Positions 53,103 through 63,214 of a stretch of DNA of 64,000 bases are shown here, in pieces (within the stretch, counting starts at the first letter, position 1; every line of letters begins with the position of its first letter). The position numbers and the translations under genes were made by a program. The notes under the pieces were generated by a model. That model saw only the letters and a program-made list of their open reading frames with translations. It did not search any database and was not told the origin of the DNA. The stretch is from Chelydra serpentina (lineage: Eukaryota > Chordata > Testudines > Chelydridae), in contig JBAIAC010000222.1 in NCBI GenBank assembly GCA_037349315.1, positions 558,001-622,000 on the forward strand. Direction: 5' to 3'.

Positions 53103-53184
53103 GCTGTGATGGCTGAGTGGTTAAGGCTTTGGCGTTGAAATCCAATAGGGTTCCCCTGTGCAGGTTCAAATCCTGCACACAGCG
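53103..53184 (+). tRNA. tRNA-Ser (TGA)
   Basis: An 82-nt class II tRNA with acceptor GCTGTGA/ACACAGC (one A-A at the inner pair) and D arm ATGGCTGAGTGGTTAAGGC. Anticodon loop GTTGAAA gives TGA, with G at position 32. Long variable arm AGGGTTCCCCTGT, T loop TTCAAAT and discriminator G. A T4 run lies 10 nt downstream. Confidence 0.82.
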
Positions 53185-53434
53185 AGGCCTGTGTTTTAGC
53201 CACATTTCTAACAAGGGCAATACATCTATACAGACCCCTAAGACACTCTCAATTCTCTCCCCAACCCAAGTGAATCCGGTTCTGCTCCTTTCCTAGAGAT
53301 GCCTGGGACACTACCTCACGCAGTGTCCCTGAGGTGTCAGGCAAACTCTCAGCACCATGGAGCATCCTGACATTGATCCTTGTGACCTGTGGGTTGGATT
53401 TATTTTAGTGGGATACGGGACATGTGGAGGATAA

Positions 53435-53540
53435 GTTAAACTCTTAATTTCCTTAGGGTTCGCCTTCAATATACTTGTATGGTGGTTAATTCATCACCAT
53501 TACAGGTCTATTGTATTTATTAGAATAGCACAAGTAAGTC
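53435..53540 (+). repeat. Short segment shared with 34,750-34,855
   Basis: Direct copy including GGTTCGCCTTCAATATACTT and TATTAGAATAGCACAAGTAA. Confidence 0.8.
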
Positions 53541-53609
53541 ACAGTCTGGTCACCCTTGGTGGGAGGTAATAGGACAAAGCCCCAAATAGCGGAAGTGGCC
53601 CTATAAAAT

Positions 53610-54220
53610 CTGTGTCTGGCCAGCGGCAGGACATTAGCACGGCAGGGGAGGGGTGGGTGTGGCAGTGACATCACAAAGGCCTTTTGCAGGACCTCGGCCT
53701 ATTGGTCAAAGGTGGTGGGGAGGCGGTGACCTCACAGAGAGATGCTGACATAGGCCAGGCCAGGCCAGGGGTGAGGGGCCAGGGAAACCTCGGAGACCCC
53801 CGTGGCTTTGCTTCAGCAAGTCTCCTTGTCGGGTCTCTCTCAGAGGACTGAGAGAGTATTAGGGTTCACGTACGTGAGCGCCAGGAGGAACCTCTTTCGA
53901 GTTTTCTCCTTTCCTTTTACGGACTTTCCTAGAAAACAGACGTCCCTGGTTAGAAGGTAAGAGCCTCCGAGAGGTTTGGGACCTGTTCAGTCTGATCCAT
54001 CTGGTGCCAGCTGAATTCTAGGCATGGAAAACAGTAGCTTCAGGTGGCAGAATTTTATTCCCCACTTGGGATTTTGTCCCTCAGAATCACTGGGGACATT
54101 AGGGTTTGTCCTTTTTGTTTGACCTTTTCCTCCATCCCTCCCTCCTTTCTCTTCATCTCTTACTTCTTTTGTCCCTTCCCCTGTTCCCCTCCCAGCACCA
54201 GGAGAGGTGTAGGGGTGTGT
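53610..54220 (+). repeat. Segment shared with 46,565-47,200 (and partly 31,200-31,425)
   Basis: Direct copy with the GGTTCACGTACGTGAGCGCC palindrome and the TCACTGGGGACATTAGGG run. Confidence 0.85.
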
Positions 54221-54534
54221 GTGTGTGTCTGGTGGGGGGTGCTCTGCAGATCCCATTGTGTGTGGTCTACCCAAAAATGTGGGGCTGAAATAGTGCTCGG
54301 ACAGTGATCCCCACCGGTGACCTGGGCCATCCTTTGGGCTCTCTGGTGAGAGACCTGTGCCACCCCTCGGTCTCTACCCTGATTGGCTGAGCAGGGAGTT
54401 ATTGACAGGGAGGGGACTCAGGTCCTTGTTCTCTTTTAAGACCAAGTAAATAAGTCATAACCAATGATATGTGTGATGAATTTTGCTGTTTCTCTGCATT
54501 AATTGTAGAGATTGAGGGATGTTAAGGTAAGAAA

Positions 54535-54992
54535 GGACCATTATGTGCATCTTTAGGATTTTAGGGGACTGGAGCACATGACTTATGAGGAGAGGCTGAG
54601 GGAACTGGGATTGTTTAGCCTGCAGAAGAGAAGAGTGAGGGGGGATTTGATAGCTGCTTTCAACTACCTAAAAGGGTGTTCCAAAGAGGATGGATCTAGA
54701 CTGTTCTCAGTGGTCGAAGATGACAGAACAAGGAATAATGGTCTCAAGTTGCAGAGGGGGAGGTTTAGGTTGGATATTAGGAAAAACTTTTTCACTAGTA
54801 GGGTGGTGAAGTACTGGAATGGGTTACCTAGGGAGGTGGTGGAATCTCCTTCCTTAGAGGTTTTTAAAGTCAGGCTTAACAAAGCCCTGGCTGGGATGAT
54901 TTAGTTGGGTTTGGTCCTGCTTTGAGCAGGGGGTTGGACTAGATGACCCCCTGAGGTCCCTTCCAACCCTGAGATTCTATGATTCTATGATC
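54535..54992 (+). mobile_element. CR1 LINE 3' end with ORF remnant
   Basis: The frame 54,578-54,904 encodes the well-known CR1 C-terminal tail ([19 protein letters not shown], then [13 protein letters not shown]). It is followed by the 3' UTR with GGTTGGACTAGATGACCCCC and two GATTCTATGA tail units. 5' truncated as usual for CR1. Confidence 0.93.
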
Positions 54993-54999
54993 CAGTCGC

Positions 55000-55560
55000 A
55001 CCTCCTGTATAAGCCAGGCCCCAGCATGTCACCAAGTAGTTCCTGTAGCCAACCATAGCATGGGACTGAGCCAGAGCACGTCTTTTGGAACGACATCCAC
55101 ATGCATTAGAGCCAGCTGGCTAACAGAAAATCTTTCTTCTGCAGGGACGTGGGGTTAAGGGACAGGGAGGAAAAGACATGGAGGCTGTGACTAAAGTTAG
55201 AGCAGCGAGGCCAGGATAACCGGGGCTAGGTGCCAGGATTGGCTATCAGAAGACCTGCCGTTTTCTATTCCTGGCTTTGGGACCATGAGCGAGTCTCTTC
55301 ACCCCTGGGTGCCTCGGTTTCCCCAACTATCAAATAGAGCTAATCAAGGTTTTGTTTGTTCTCCCCATTTTACAGGGTGGAAACTGAGACACTGTTGGGA
55401 CCTGTCTACGCTACAGATCTGTCGTGCATTTGTAAGCTGCTGACCCCCACATGTTGTTCAGAGCCTGTGGACAACACAGCTCCCAAAGGTGTGTTTGTTC
55501 TGTGATTATCCCCTATGGACCAGCAGGGCTGGACGGCCTTTTCTCATGGTGCTGTGGGAG
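55000..55560. other. Unassigned sequence with MIR-like scraps
   Basis: GACCATGAGCGAGTCTCTTC, then GTGCCTCGGTTTCCCC and CATTTTACAGGGTGGAAAC, are the typical order of an ancient MIR-type SINE at about 55,270-55,395. Nothing else recognised. Confidence 0.45.
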
Positions 55561-55564
55561 CAGG

Positions 55565-55915
55565 TCCTGGGGACTAAGGGTCTGAAGAAGCTCTCAAGGA
55601 CTAATTTTTTTAACTAATTTTTATCAATGAATGGGGAGATAACATCCAATCACTGCTGATAAGATTGGTGGGGGACAAAATACCGGCAGAGTGGTAATTA
55701 CTGATGAGGAGAGGGCAGTGATACAGAGCGATCTGGCTCATTTGGCAAGCTGGGCCCATTCAAAGGAAACGAGTTTGACCAGAGGCAAATGCAAAGTCTG
55801 ATACCTAGCAAGGCCTTTCTGGAATGTGTTTGCCTATTGTGGTTCACAGGAGGCCTGTGACATGCAGGGGGTCAGATTAGATGATCTAATGGTCTCTTCT
55901 GACCATAAAGTCTAA
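55565..55915 (+). mobile_element. CR1-type LINE, internally deleted copy
   Basis: The 5' 250 bp match 45,545-45,800. The sequence then jumps at AAGGCCTTTCTGGAATG to the 3' end equivalent of 46,345. About 540 bp in between are missing. Confidence 0.82.
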
Positions 55916-56102
55916 AGCAGGCCTGCACAACTCGTAAAGCGGCGAGGGCCGTATTACTCCAAAGAAAACAGCTGAGGGCCGAAACCCCCTGGCCTCGTGG
56001 AAACACGCCCCCACCCCTGTGCCGCCTGCTCTGCGGAAACAACCCCTCCTTCCCCACCGCTGGGGTCTGGAAGCCTGTAGAGGGGGAAAGAACCAGCGCG
56101 CA

Positions 56103-56480
56103 TAGGGTGACCAGATCACAGCAGTAAAATAGGACCTGCCCCCTCCCCGCTCGGCCCCACCATAACACCCCTCTTCACCCATCCCCCAGGGGTCACTATA
56201 TTACTGCACACAACAGTCAATCAATGCAGTTGTAGATAAATCTCTGCATTATGCATTTTTGTATAGCTTTTATATGACTGTATTGAACCTTGGTAATATG
56301 TTATAGCGGGCCCCTAAGGTAGTATAATTAAGGTTAAAGAAAAATGTCTTTTTGCTAGAAGTAGAATAAGATCTTCCCCCCAAAATCGGGACAGGGGGTG
56401 GGCGGTAATAGGAACCTATATAAGAAAAAGACGTAAAAATCAGGACTGTCCCTATAAAATGGGGACATCTGGTCACCCTA
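56103..56480. mobile_element. hAT-type MITE split by an insertion
   Basis: TAGGGTGACCAGAT at 56,103 and GACATCTGGTCACCCTA at the end. A roughly 250-bp foreign segment lies between the halves. Confidence 0.7.
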
Positions 56481-56642
56481 CCCCCAGCCCAGAGACAAGC
56501 AGCAAAAAGGACCAATGGACACTGTCCCAGATTTTGGGCCGCACAGTGAGCCCTCCTACTCACACCCCCCGCAGGCCGCACAGTGAGCCCATCCAGGCCG
56601 CATGTTGTGCAGGCCTGCTGTAGACAAAGAGCCAGTAGAGAG

Positions 56643-57382
56643 GAGTTTTGTTCATTGACTTGTCGGCTTAAACACTCCCCTTCACTCTATTCTCAGACAC
56701 ACACTAGTATTAACTGTTTGCTACTGATGGGTTTAGAAAGCATTTCTCGAGTGGAAGATGACATTTCTGGGGGATTGTTCCCAAGACCCAGCACTTTGTG
56801 TTCAACCATCTCCCAGCTTCCTTGGTGAAGACAAAACTGAGGTTTCTTTGCAGTGTACAGAATAAAGTAGCTTTTCACCCCAGACGGGACTTGAACCCAC
56901 AATCTCTGGCTTAGGAAGCCAATGCCTTATCCATTAGGCCACTGGGGCCCTGAAGTACAACTGATGGAGGGATGGAAATTCTCTCTCATAATTGCACATT
57001 CCTCACATTCGCTAGGAAGCCAAATACCCCCTTTATGCGCCTTACAGAAATGTCACATCCCCTGTCAGCGAGGCAACTGGGCAGGTCACTGACAGAGCTG
57101 AGCCCCACCTTTCTGCAGCCATCTTTAGAGAAGAACCCCATCCCAGAGTCACCCCTCCCTCCGTCAGCACCTCCACGGCTGTGGCTCTGAGTGGCAGTAG
57201 GATAATTGGGGGGTGAATCCAGGGCTGGAAGCAGGGTCAGGTCAGCCTGTGAGGAGTGACCAGGTGGGGCAGACCCAGGGTGAGGCTGTGGGCTGCTGGT
57301 CGGTCGTTGGGATCAGAGCTCTAGATCAAAGCTGCACAGCGACCTGACACCCAGCGTTACAAGGCCGACATAATGACCCCTG
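56643..57382 (-). repeat. Duplication block A, right arm (with tRNA-Arg)
   Basis: Inverted copy of 17,536-18,235. Confidence 0.85.
56876..56948 (-). tRNA. tRNA-Arg (CCT)
   Basis: 73 nt with acceptor GCCCCAG/CTGGGGT, discriminator G and D arm TGGCCTAATGGATAAGGC. Anticodon arm TTGGCTTCCTAAGCCAG gives CCT, and the T loop is TTCAAGT. A TTT run follows at about 10 nt. Better conserved than its TCT partner at 17,968. Confidence 0.88.
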
Positions 57383-58445
57383 TGACAGCGTGGGGTTTTC
57401 CTTGTTGCCTATGGGGGTTTTTCTTGGTTCCCTAGGGGTTGCATGCAGAGGGGGTGGGACTCAGTTTCCCTGGGTGTTACGGGTGTAATGAGGTGATGGG
57501 AGAGAGAGTTTGTTGTTACAGGGGACTGGCGAGGGGACTGGGGACCCCAGCCACGGACGTGGCGACAGGTGACCTGGAAGCCAGCTCAGGAGTCCGCAGC
57601 CAGTCCTGGCCAGTGGGAGAACAATAGGCTGCGAAGAGAGGAGCCCTGGGGGCCTAAACAGCCGGTTCCAGCCAGAGGGGGCCAGAGACGAGAAGAGGCC
57701 CAGACGACCCTGTTTGCAGGGCTGTTTACCTGGAGAGAAGAGAATGGACAGAGGCGGGGCTTGGGGCCAGTGATATCCCCCGCCCAGTGGGGCAGCAAGG
57801 TGGGGGGGGGGGCTCCAGTGGCGTAGCCAGGGGGGATTAGGGGGAGCGGCTGCTCCCCCTGTGAGCACAAGCGGCAGCGCCCACGCCCCGCTGCCGGAGC
57901 TGGGCTCGGGCGGGGATTTAAAAGGCCCGCTGCTCCCCGCGGCTGCAGGAGCCGTGGGCCTTTGAAATCCCCGCCCAAGCCCCGCAGCGGCTGGAGCTGC
58001 AGGCCCTTTCAATCACCGCCGGGGAAGCCAGTCCAGTCCAGCACGGCGTACTGGCTCTTGCCGTTACCGGACCGGACCGGCTTACTTTCACCTCTGGGAG
58101 GACCCGGAGTGCCTCCCGGAGGCGCCGCCGGGTGAGTACAGGGGGAGCCTGGGGAGGAGTCTTTTTACAGCACCGCTCCCCATGTGCTCCGGACCTGCCT
58201 ACGCTACTGGGGGGCTCTGGGCTGGGGAGAGGGAGCAGGCAGAGCCCACCGGGATACAGGAGAGAGCTGGATGTGCTGGGCTCAGGGGAGGCCAGGCCTG
58301 AGGCCCTGAGAGTTCCTGTTCTGTGTTCAACGCTCAATAAACCCTCCTGTGTTACGCTGGCTGAGAGTCACTCTGGTCTAGAGAACAGGGGGGCAGAGAT
58401 TGTCTGTCAGGGTCTCTGTGCGCAGACAAACCCAGCGCGTCACAA
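57381..58445 (+). mobile_element. LTR-like sequence split by a GC-rich insertion
   Basis: Starts TGTGACAGCGTGGGG and ends GCGCGTCACA, so it has TG...CA ends. It contains CTCAATAAACCCTCCTG at about 58,334 followed by TGAGAGTCACTCTGG, parallel to the other LTR-like copies. The segment 57,826-58,140 (GTGGCGTAGCCAGG start) looks like a separate insertion. No coding region. Confidence 0.5.
57826..58140. mobile_element. GC-rich non-autonomous element inside the LTR-like sequence
   Basis: Begins AGTGGCGTAGCCAGG, with AGGGGGAGCGGCTGCTCCC soon after and GCGCCGCCGGGTGAGTACAG at the end. Related to the insert at 37,131-37,388. Confidence 0.55.
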
Positions 58446-58680
58446 GGACGTGTGGCACAGGCTCTCGTGTTGCACAAATTGCAGTCGAAGCCACCGCCTT
58501 GCCAATGCCGGTCACAGCAGCCTCTTCATCAGCTCCAGACTCGTGATTGGATTCTTTCTAATGCTCCTCTTCAAAGAAGCCTTTTCCTTAGCAAGCAGTT
58601 ACTTGGATTGCCAAGGGAGGCCTCTTCTGTTTCCTTGAAAGACACAGGAAAATGTGATGAGAGGAGACAAAAGTTCTACA

Positions 58681-58754
58681 AGGCACCACTGGGAGTTGAA
58701 CCCAGGATCTCCTGTTTACTAGACAAGTGCTTTAGCCAGCTAAGCCATGGTGCC
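58681..58754 (-). tRNA. tRNA-Thr (AGT)
   Basis: 74 nt with perfect acceptor GGCACCA/TGGTGCC. Anticodon arm TTGTCTAGTAAACAG gives AGT with the loop-closing pair intact, and T loop TTCAACT. T4 lies within 15 nt downstream. The soundest Thr gene in the window. Confidence 0.9.
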
Positions 58755-59998
58755 TGCCACCTACAAACCCTTCCAACTGCTCCATTTGATGGTCCAAGAC
58801 AAGACCTGCATATTCAAAGTACAGACGTTCCCCATTTCCCTCAAGACTTGCAGACCTTGAGGTGTCTGGCTCTCTGTGCACAGAAAGCCACAGCTCAGAT
58901 GACAGAGGGCTTCTAACACGTGCTTCTCCCACCAGCCACTGTGATCGTATCATGGTTCGTGCTCTGCATTTCAGTCACAGCAACCTCGGCTCAATGCTGA
59001 GTCACGGTCACCTTTCCACCAGCTCCAGACTTCTCATTTGCCAGTTTCCAAGTGCCGTGGGGCAGCTGCCCCACACAGGCAGGAGAAAGGTTAAGGCCGC
59101 CTTGGAGAGGCTGCGCAGAACCCAGCCAATCAGGAAAGCATATTGGGAGAGCCAATCAGGGGAAGGCTTTCTGGAGCAGCCCACATATAAAGGGCTGCTC
59201 AGCAGAGTAAACGTCAGTCACTCCTTGGAGTTTGGGGAGGGAGGACTGGCTGTCTTGGAGGAGGGAGAAGAGAGGGAGCCATGATCAGAGCCGTGCTGGG
59301 AAGGTGAGGGGAGCAGGAGTGAGCTCCCATGACTCCTGCCAGACTGAGGACTTGGTACGAAAGTGGAGAAAGGTGCTAGGGCTGTGGGGAAGTGGCCCAG
59401 GGAAACAGACTGTGGGGGTTGGAGGCAATGCCGTGTGTGACTGAAACCCCGCCCAACCTTTTGCCCCTGTTGCCACTGACGCAGGTGGCTAGACCCTGGA
59501 CTGGTTCCCCGTGAGGACACACCAGACATCACTGCAATCTACGTAGGGGGCAACCACATGGAAATATTCTCCAGCTACCAGCTAATTTGGAAAGTTAAAC
59601 ACGATATTGCACAACATAGAACTATGGGGCCAGGTCCCATGGAAAACAAAGGGGAGCAGGGAAAGAGAGAGCACAGAAGAGAAGAGAAGGAGAGCTGGGA
59701 TAGAAAAAAGTCTCTAGATCCGGAGCAGATGGAGCGAACCAGGGAGTGCAGGGGACATGTCAACCCATCGGGCTGCCTCCTAGGCCAGGCTGCAGCCCAG
59801 CTTCAGGACTCAGAGGAAATGGAGCTCGCACCCCTAACTACAGGACTCCAGGCATGACCAGCCTTCTGGATCAAATGTCCCCTCCGGTGCTCAAGTCACA
59901 ACAGCTAGCGGGTAAAAGACAGGCTCCCACGTCATTGGAGAGAGCAAGACGAAGCCTTGGAACAGCCAGTAGTGTTAGGTGGCAGAAGAGCTGCCCCA

Positions 59999-60069
59999 AG
60001 GTCCCACCGAGACTTGAACTCGGATTGCAGGATTCAGAGCCCTGAGTGCTGCCCTTACACCATGGGACC
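59999..60069 (-). tRNA. tRNA-Gln (CTG)
   Basis: 71 nt with perfect acceptor GGTCCCA/TGGGACC. Anticodon loop CTCTGAA gives CTG, and B box GAGTTCAAGTC is good. The D loop (TAAGGGCAGCAC) is one or two bases shorter than in mammals. No T4 lies in the first 20 nt downstream. The partner at 37,417 has TTG and a damaged acceptor. Confidence 0.85.
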
Positions 60070-60379
60070 GGTGGTGATAATGGCCTTGTGTTCTTCTAAC
60101 TTGTGGTGTAGAAGTGCCTGGGTGACAATTTTTTTGCCTCCCTTGCTCAAGGCCTCTCTGGCCAGCCCTGCATTTGCTCAACAAGTCGGCACCCAGAAGC
60201 CTTTCTTCCTCCAGACTGTGAGGCCAGTGGGCATGTGAGGAAGTTGCCTCTTCAGTCCCAGGCAGTAAATGGCCCTTCCTAGGAAAGCCCAAGTCCTGAA
60301 AACAAAAGAAAGATAATGTCAAGGAGAGTACTGAAAAGCTGCTTCTTGAAGTACACCACAGGAGGAAATGATCCCCCTA

Positions 60380-60445
60380 CACCTTACCAGGGACTTGAAC
60401 CCTCAGATTAAAAGTCAGATGCTCAACCAACTGAGCTAGCCAGGC
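60380..60445 (-). pseudogene. tRNA-Lys (TTT) with 7-nt deletion
   Basis: Acceptor, D arm and anticodon loop CTTTTAA are good. The variable region and half of the T stem are missing: TCTGAGGGTTCAAGTCCC joins two AGGGT motifs that are separate in full-length Lys genes. 66 nt. Confidence 0.82.
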
Positions 60446-60704
60446 TCACATGTGGAAACAGCAAGTTTAGTGCAGAAGAGAAACTAGTCAAGAAAAAGAG
60501 GGCAGGAAACAATACAGAAAACCTACTACTCTGGCTCTCTTAGCAGCCCTAGCCCCAGCCTGCCCCTTCATCTGGCACCCTGAGGCCTTCTTCTTTTTCT
60601 AGTTAGATATCGGATCCAGGAGAAAACACCCTTCTCCAAAGAAGAATGAAACCACAGACAGAAATGCCACTGGAAATACAAAAAAAACCAAAAGGAAAAT
60701 GCCC

Positions 60705-61320
60705 TCCCCATCACATTATCGTATCTGGGCCAATCCTGCATTGAGAGCAGCCGCTAACGTCCCTGTTTGCTTCTGAGAAACCTGGAGGAACCGATACCAA
60801 AGCCTGAACATGAAACACAACTGCTCCCACTTCCCCAGGAACACCCTTTGCCTGCCCTCAGCCAGAGACTAGCAGGACGGAATCAAGGCCCATCCCGGTT
60901 CCACAGCCCAGCCCACGCCCGGCTCCGCTCTGCTGGTGACTCGTGGCTGTTTTCCACTACAGCCAGATGCATAACGGCCACAGAAACCCGGCTAGCCACT
61001 GCTGCGGGGAACTGCCTCCACGGCTGAAGATGCTCCTGACAGCGGCTTTGCCAACGGTGATACAATACAATGGCATTGATTAGTTGCCGTGTGTCCCAGC
61101 ATCCGAGGAGTTGGCTGCGTTCTTTATGGCTGCCCCGCCATTCCCCTCTGCCTGACCTGCCCTCAGGCTCAGCCCCCTGCTGAAAAGTGGAAACAAAACA
61201 GGAGAGCCGTAAAAGGCTTCAAAGCCCAGCGTGCCCAACCCTCCTTCCACTACTGACAGAAAAGCCGCACTTCTCCTGACTCGGTGGGGACAGCCTATGT
61301 CCCCACAAGACGTGGAAGGC
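60705..61320. other. Unassigned sequence
   Basis: No gene recognised. A short frame at 60,767-61,027 has no domain. Confidence 0.4.
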
Positions 61321-61324
61321 CGTC

Positions 61325-61960
61325 GTGTTCGGTCTCAGCAGCACTGGTGGAACAGAACCGGGCAAACTGGTTGAAACTATAATAAAGAACAATATTGTCA
61401 GACACAGAGATGAACATAATTTATTGAGTAAGAGTCAACATGGTTTTAGTAAAGGGAAATCATTCCTCACCAATCGTCTAGAATTCTTTGAGGGGGTCAG
61501 AAAGCATGTGGACCAAGGAGATCCAGTGGATAGAGTGTACTTAGATTATCAGAAAACCTTTCACAAGGTCCCTCACCAAAGGCTCTTACGCAAAGTAAAC
61601 TGGCACGGGGTAAGAGGGAAGGTGCTCTCATGGATTGGTAACTGGTTAAAAGATAGGAAACAAAGGGTAGGAATAAATGGTCAGATTCCAGAATGGAGAG
61701 AGGTAAATAGTGGTGTCCCCCAAGGCTCTGTTCTGGGACCAGTCCTACTCAACATATTCATCAATGATCTGGAAAAGGGGTAAACAGTGAGGTGGCAAAA
61801 TTAGCAGATGATACAAAAGTACTAAAGACAGTTAAGCCTGCGGAAGCCCATGAGATTGGGTCCCTAAGCCATGAACTATTAGAACTCATTTACAAAACTT
61901 TTCTTAAACATTACATGAATATACTGTCTCATACTACAGAATTAGAATGTATAATCCCTA
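61325..61960 (+). mobile_element. CR1-type LINE reverse transcriptase fragment
   Basis: The frame 61,325-61,783 encodes part of a non-LTR reverse transcriptase: [14 protein letters not shown], then [13 protein letters not shown] and [20 protein letters not shown]. The catalytic YxDD box would follow; just after the frame ends at a stop, a LADDTK-like string is encoded in another frame (about 61,802), so a frameshift separates them. An inactive, truncated fragment of a host retrotransposon. Confidence 0.92.
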
Positions 61961-62109
61961 TTTAAATTTTAAAAAATCAGGTTTTTTTATTTTTTAAAAA
62001 AAGTCATTGATTTTTATCCTCGCTGACAGCGGGGCATGGTGCGGGGTGTGGGGGAAGGGTTGGTTCCCAGCTGGAGCGAGGCAGGGGCCAGGGACAAGAG
62101 CAGAGCTGG

Positions 62110-62180
62110 AGCGAGGCAAAGTGCAGGAGGTCGGACTAGATGGTCACGCTGGTCCCTTCTGACCTTAAAGGCTCTAAAAG
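62110..62180 (+). mobile_element. CR1 3' tail scrap
   Basis: GGAGGTCGGACTAGATGGTC and TCCCTTCTGACCTTAAAG, directly before the start of block C. Confidence 0.75.
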
Positions 62181-62381
62181 GAAAACAAAAAACAAAAAAC
62201 CCAAACATTGTAATACGAGGGTGACTCCAACAGCTCACTGGATAGTCCCGCCCCTTTCTTCCTCCACTGGGTGTTTAATGACCTGCTGGGAGTTGGGACA
62301 TTAATTCTCTCATTCCATTGATAAACTGACACCATGTGACTGAAATTAAACCAATTCCCAGCCAGGAAAACCTCACACCCC

Positions 62382-62453
62382 TGCATTGGCTGGGAATCGA
62401 ACCCAGGTCAACTGCTTAGAGGGCAGCTCTGCTCACCACTACACCACCAATGC
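62382..62453 (-). tRNA. tRNA-Gly body with TCT (Arg) anticodon
   Basis: 72 nt with perfect acceptor GCATTGG/CCAATGC, intact B box GGTTCGATTCC and a TTTT run 10 nt downstream. By promoter criteria it is better than its partner at 23,272. The anticodon arm GCTGCCCTCTAAGCAGT has loop CCTCTAA, so positions 34-36 are TCT, and position 33 is C. A Gly-charged TCT tRNA would insert Gly at AGA codons, so it is probably silent or not aminoacylated. Confidence 0.72.
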
Positions 62454-63128
62454 ACCTCGCAAAAGCACTTCTCCTGTGTGTCACTGATGCTTGACAAATG
62501 ACTCACCCCCACAGCGCTCAGGAGCTGGCTGGGGAGGCTGGAGGAAGCCTGTCAGCTGTGAGCAGAGACAGGTCCCCAGAGTGACAGGTGGGGACCTGGG
62601 CTCCACATCAGAGCCTGAGGTGGCTCCAGCCCCATCTCTGCCCTCAGAGAAGGGAAATGAAAATCAGTGACCCTCATGGCAAACGTTCCCCCCGAAGGAA
62701 GGAGACAGCTCCTTTGAACGCACAGTTTGGGTTGGTTCCTGCTACGCACTGAGGGTTTGTTGCTGCTGCTGATTCCAGTCCTTGGGCTCTGCCCGGACAA
62801 GGAAGGATTCAGGCTGTCACTCAAGGGAAGCAGGGAGATGATTTTTTTGACGGCTGCCTCATCTTAAGGGTGTTTGTCAGTCACCTTCTAAGCTAGTGGG
62901 TGCTGGGTAGACGCAGGCAGCCCCCGCTCCTGGGTCTCTCCCGAGGAAATAAAGTTTGTACACAAAATCCCAAAGCTTTTCACCGAAAGGAGGGAAAGGA
63001 AATGGCCACAAGATGGCGCCAGGACATAAGGAAGGTCACACAACCTCATTCTTAGGGGGAGCCATTGTTTTGTGTCAAGGTCCAGAATTGTTGGTCAAGA
63101 TCTAGTCAATGTGTTTTACCCAGCGTGG

Positions 63129-63214
63129 GGTCCAGTGGCACAAAGGGTTAATGCGCAGTACTTATAGGGCAGTGATGCATGGAGTGATTGTGAGTTCAAG
63201 CCTCATCTGGAGCA
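63129..63214 (+). tRNA. tRNA-Ile (TAT), intron-containing
   Basis: 86 nt. Acceptor GGTCCAG/CTGGAGC with a G-G at pair two. The A box is divergent (TGGCACAAAGGGTTAATGC), while B box GAGTTCAAGCCTC and T4 terminator (TGGTTTTGG) are good. The anticodon segment CAGTACTTATAGGG keeps TAT, followed by an intron of about 13-15 nt, as known for vertebrate Ile(TAT). The only one of three copies with its anticodon. Confidence 0.68.

Larger units (their letters stand above)
58674..60700 (+). repeat. Thr-Gln-Lys duplication, copy 2
   Basis: Direct copy of 35,826-38,120 without the 264-bp insert. Confidence 0.88.

Noticed and set aside
54578..54904. 108-codon ORF as a host gene
   Set aside because: It is the C-terminal tail of a 5'-truncated CR1 element followed by its 3' end.
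61325..61783. Intact reverse transcriptase
   Set aside because: Only the middle of the domain is present, the frame stops before the catalytic box, and the next motif is in another frame.
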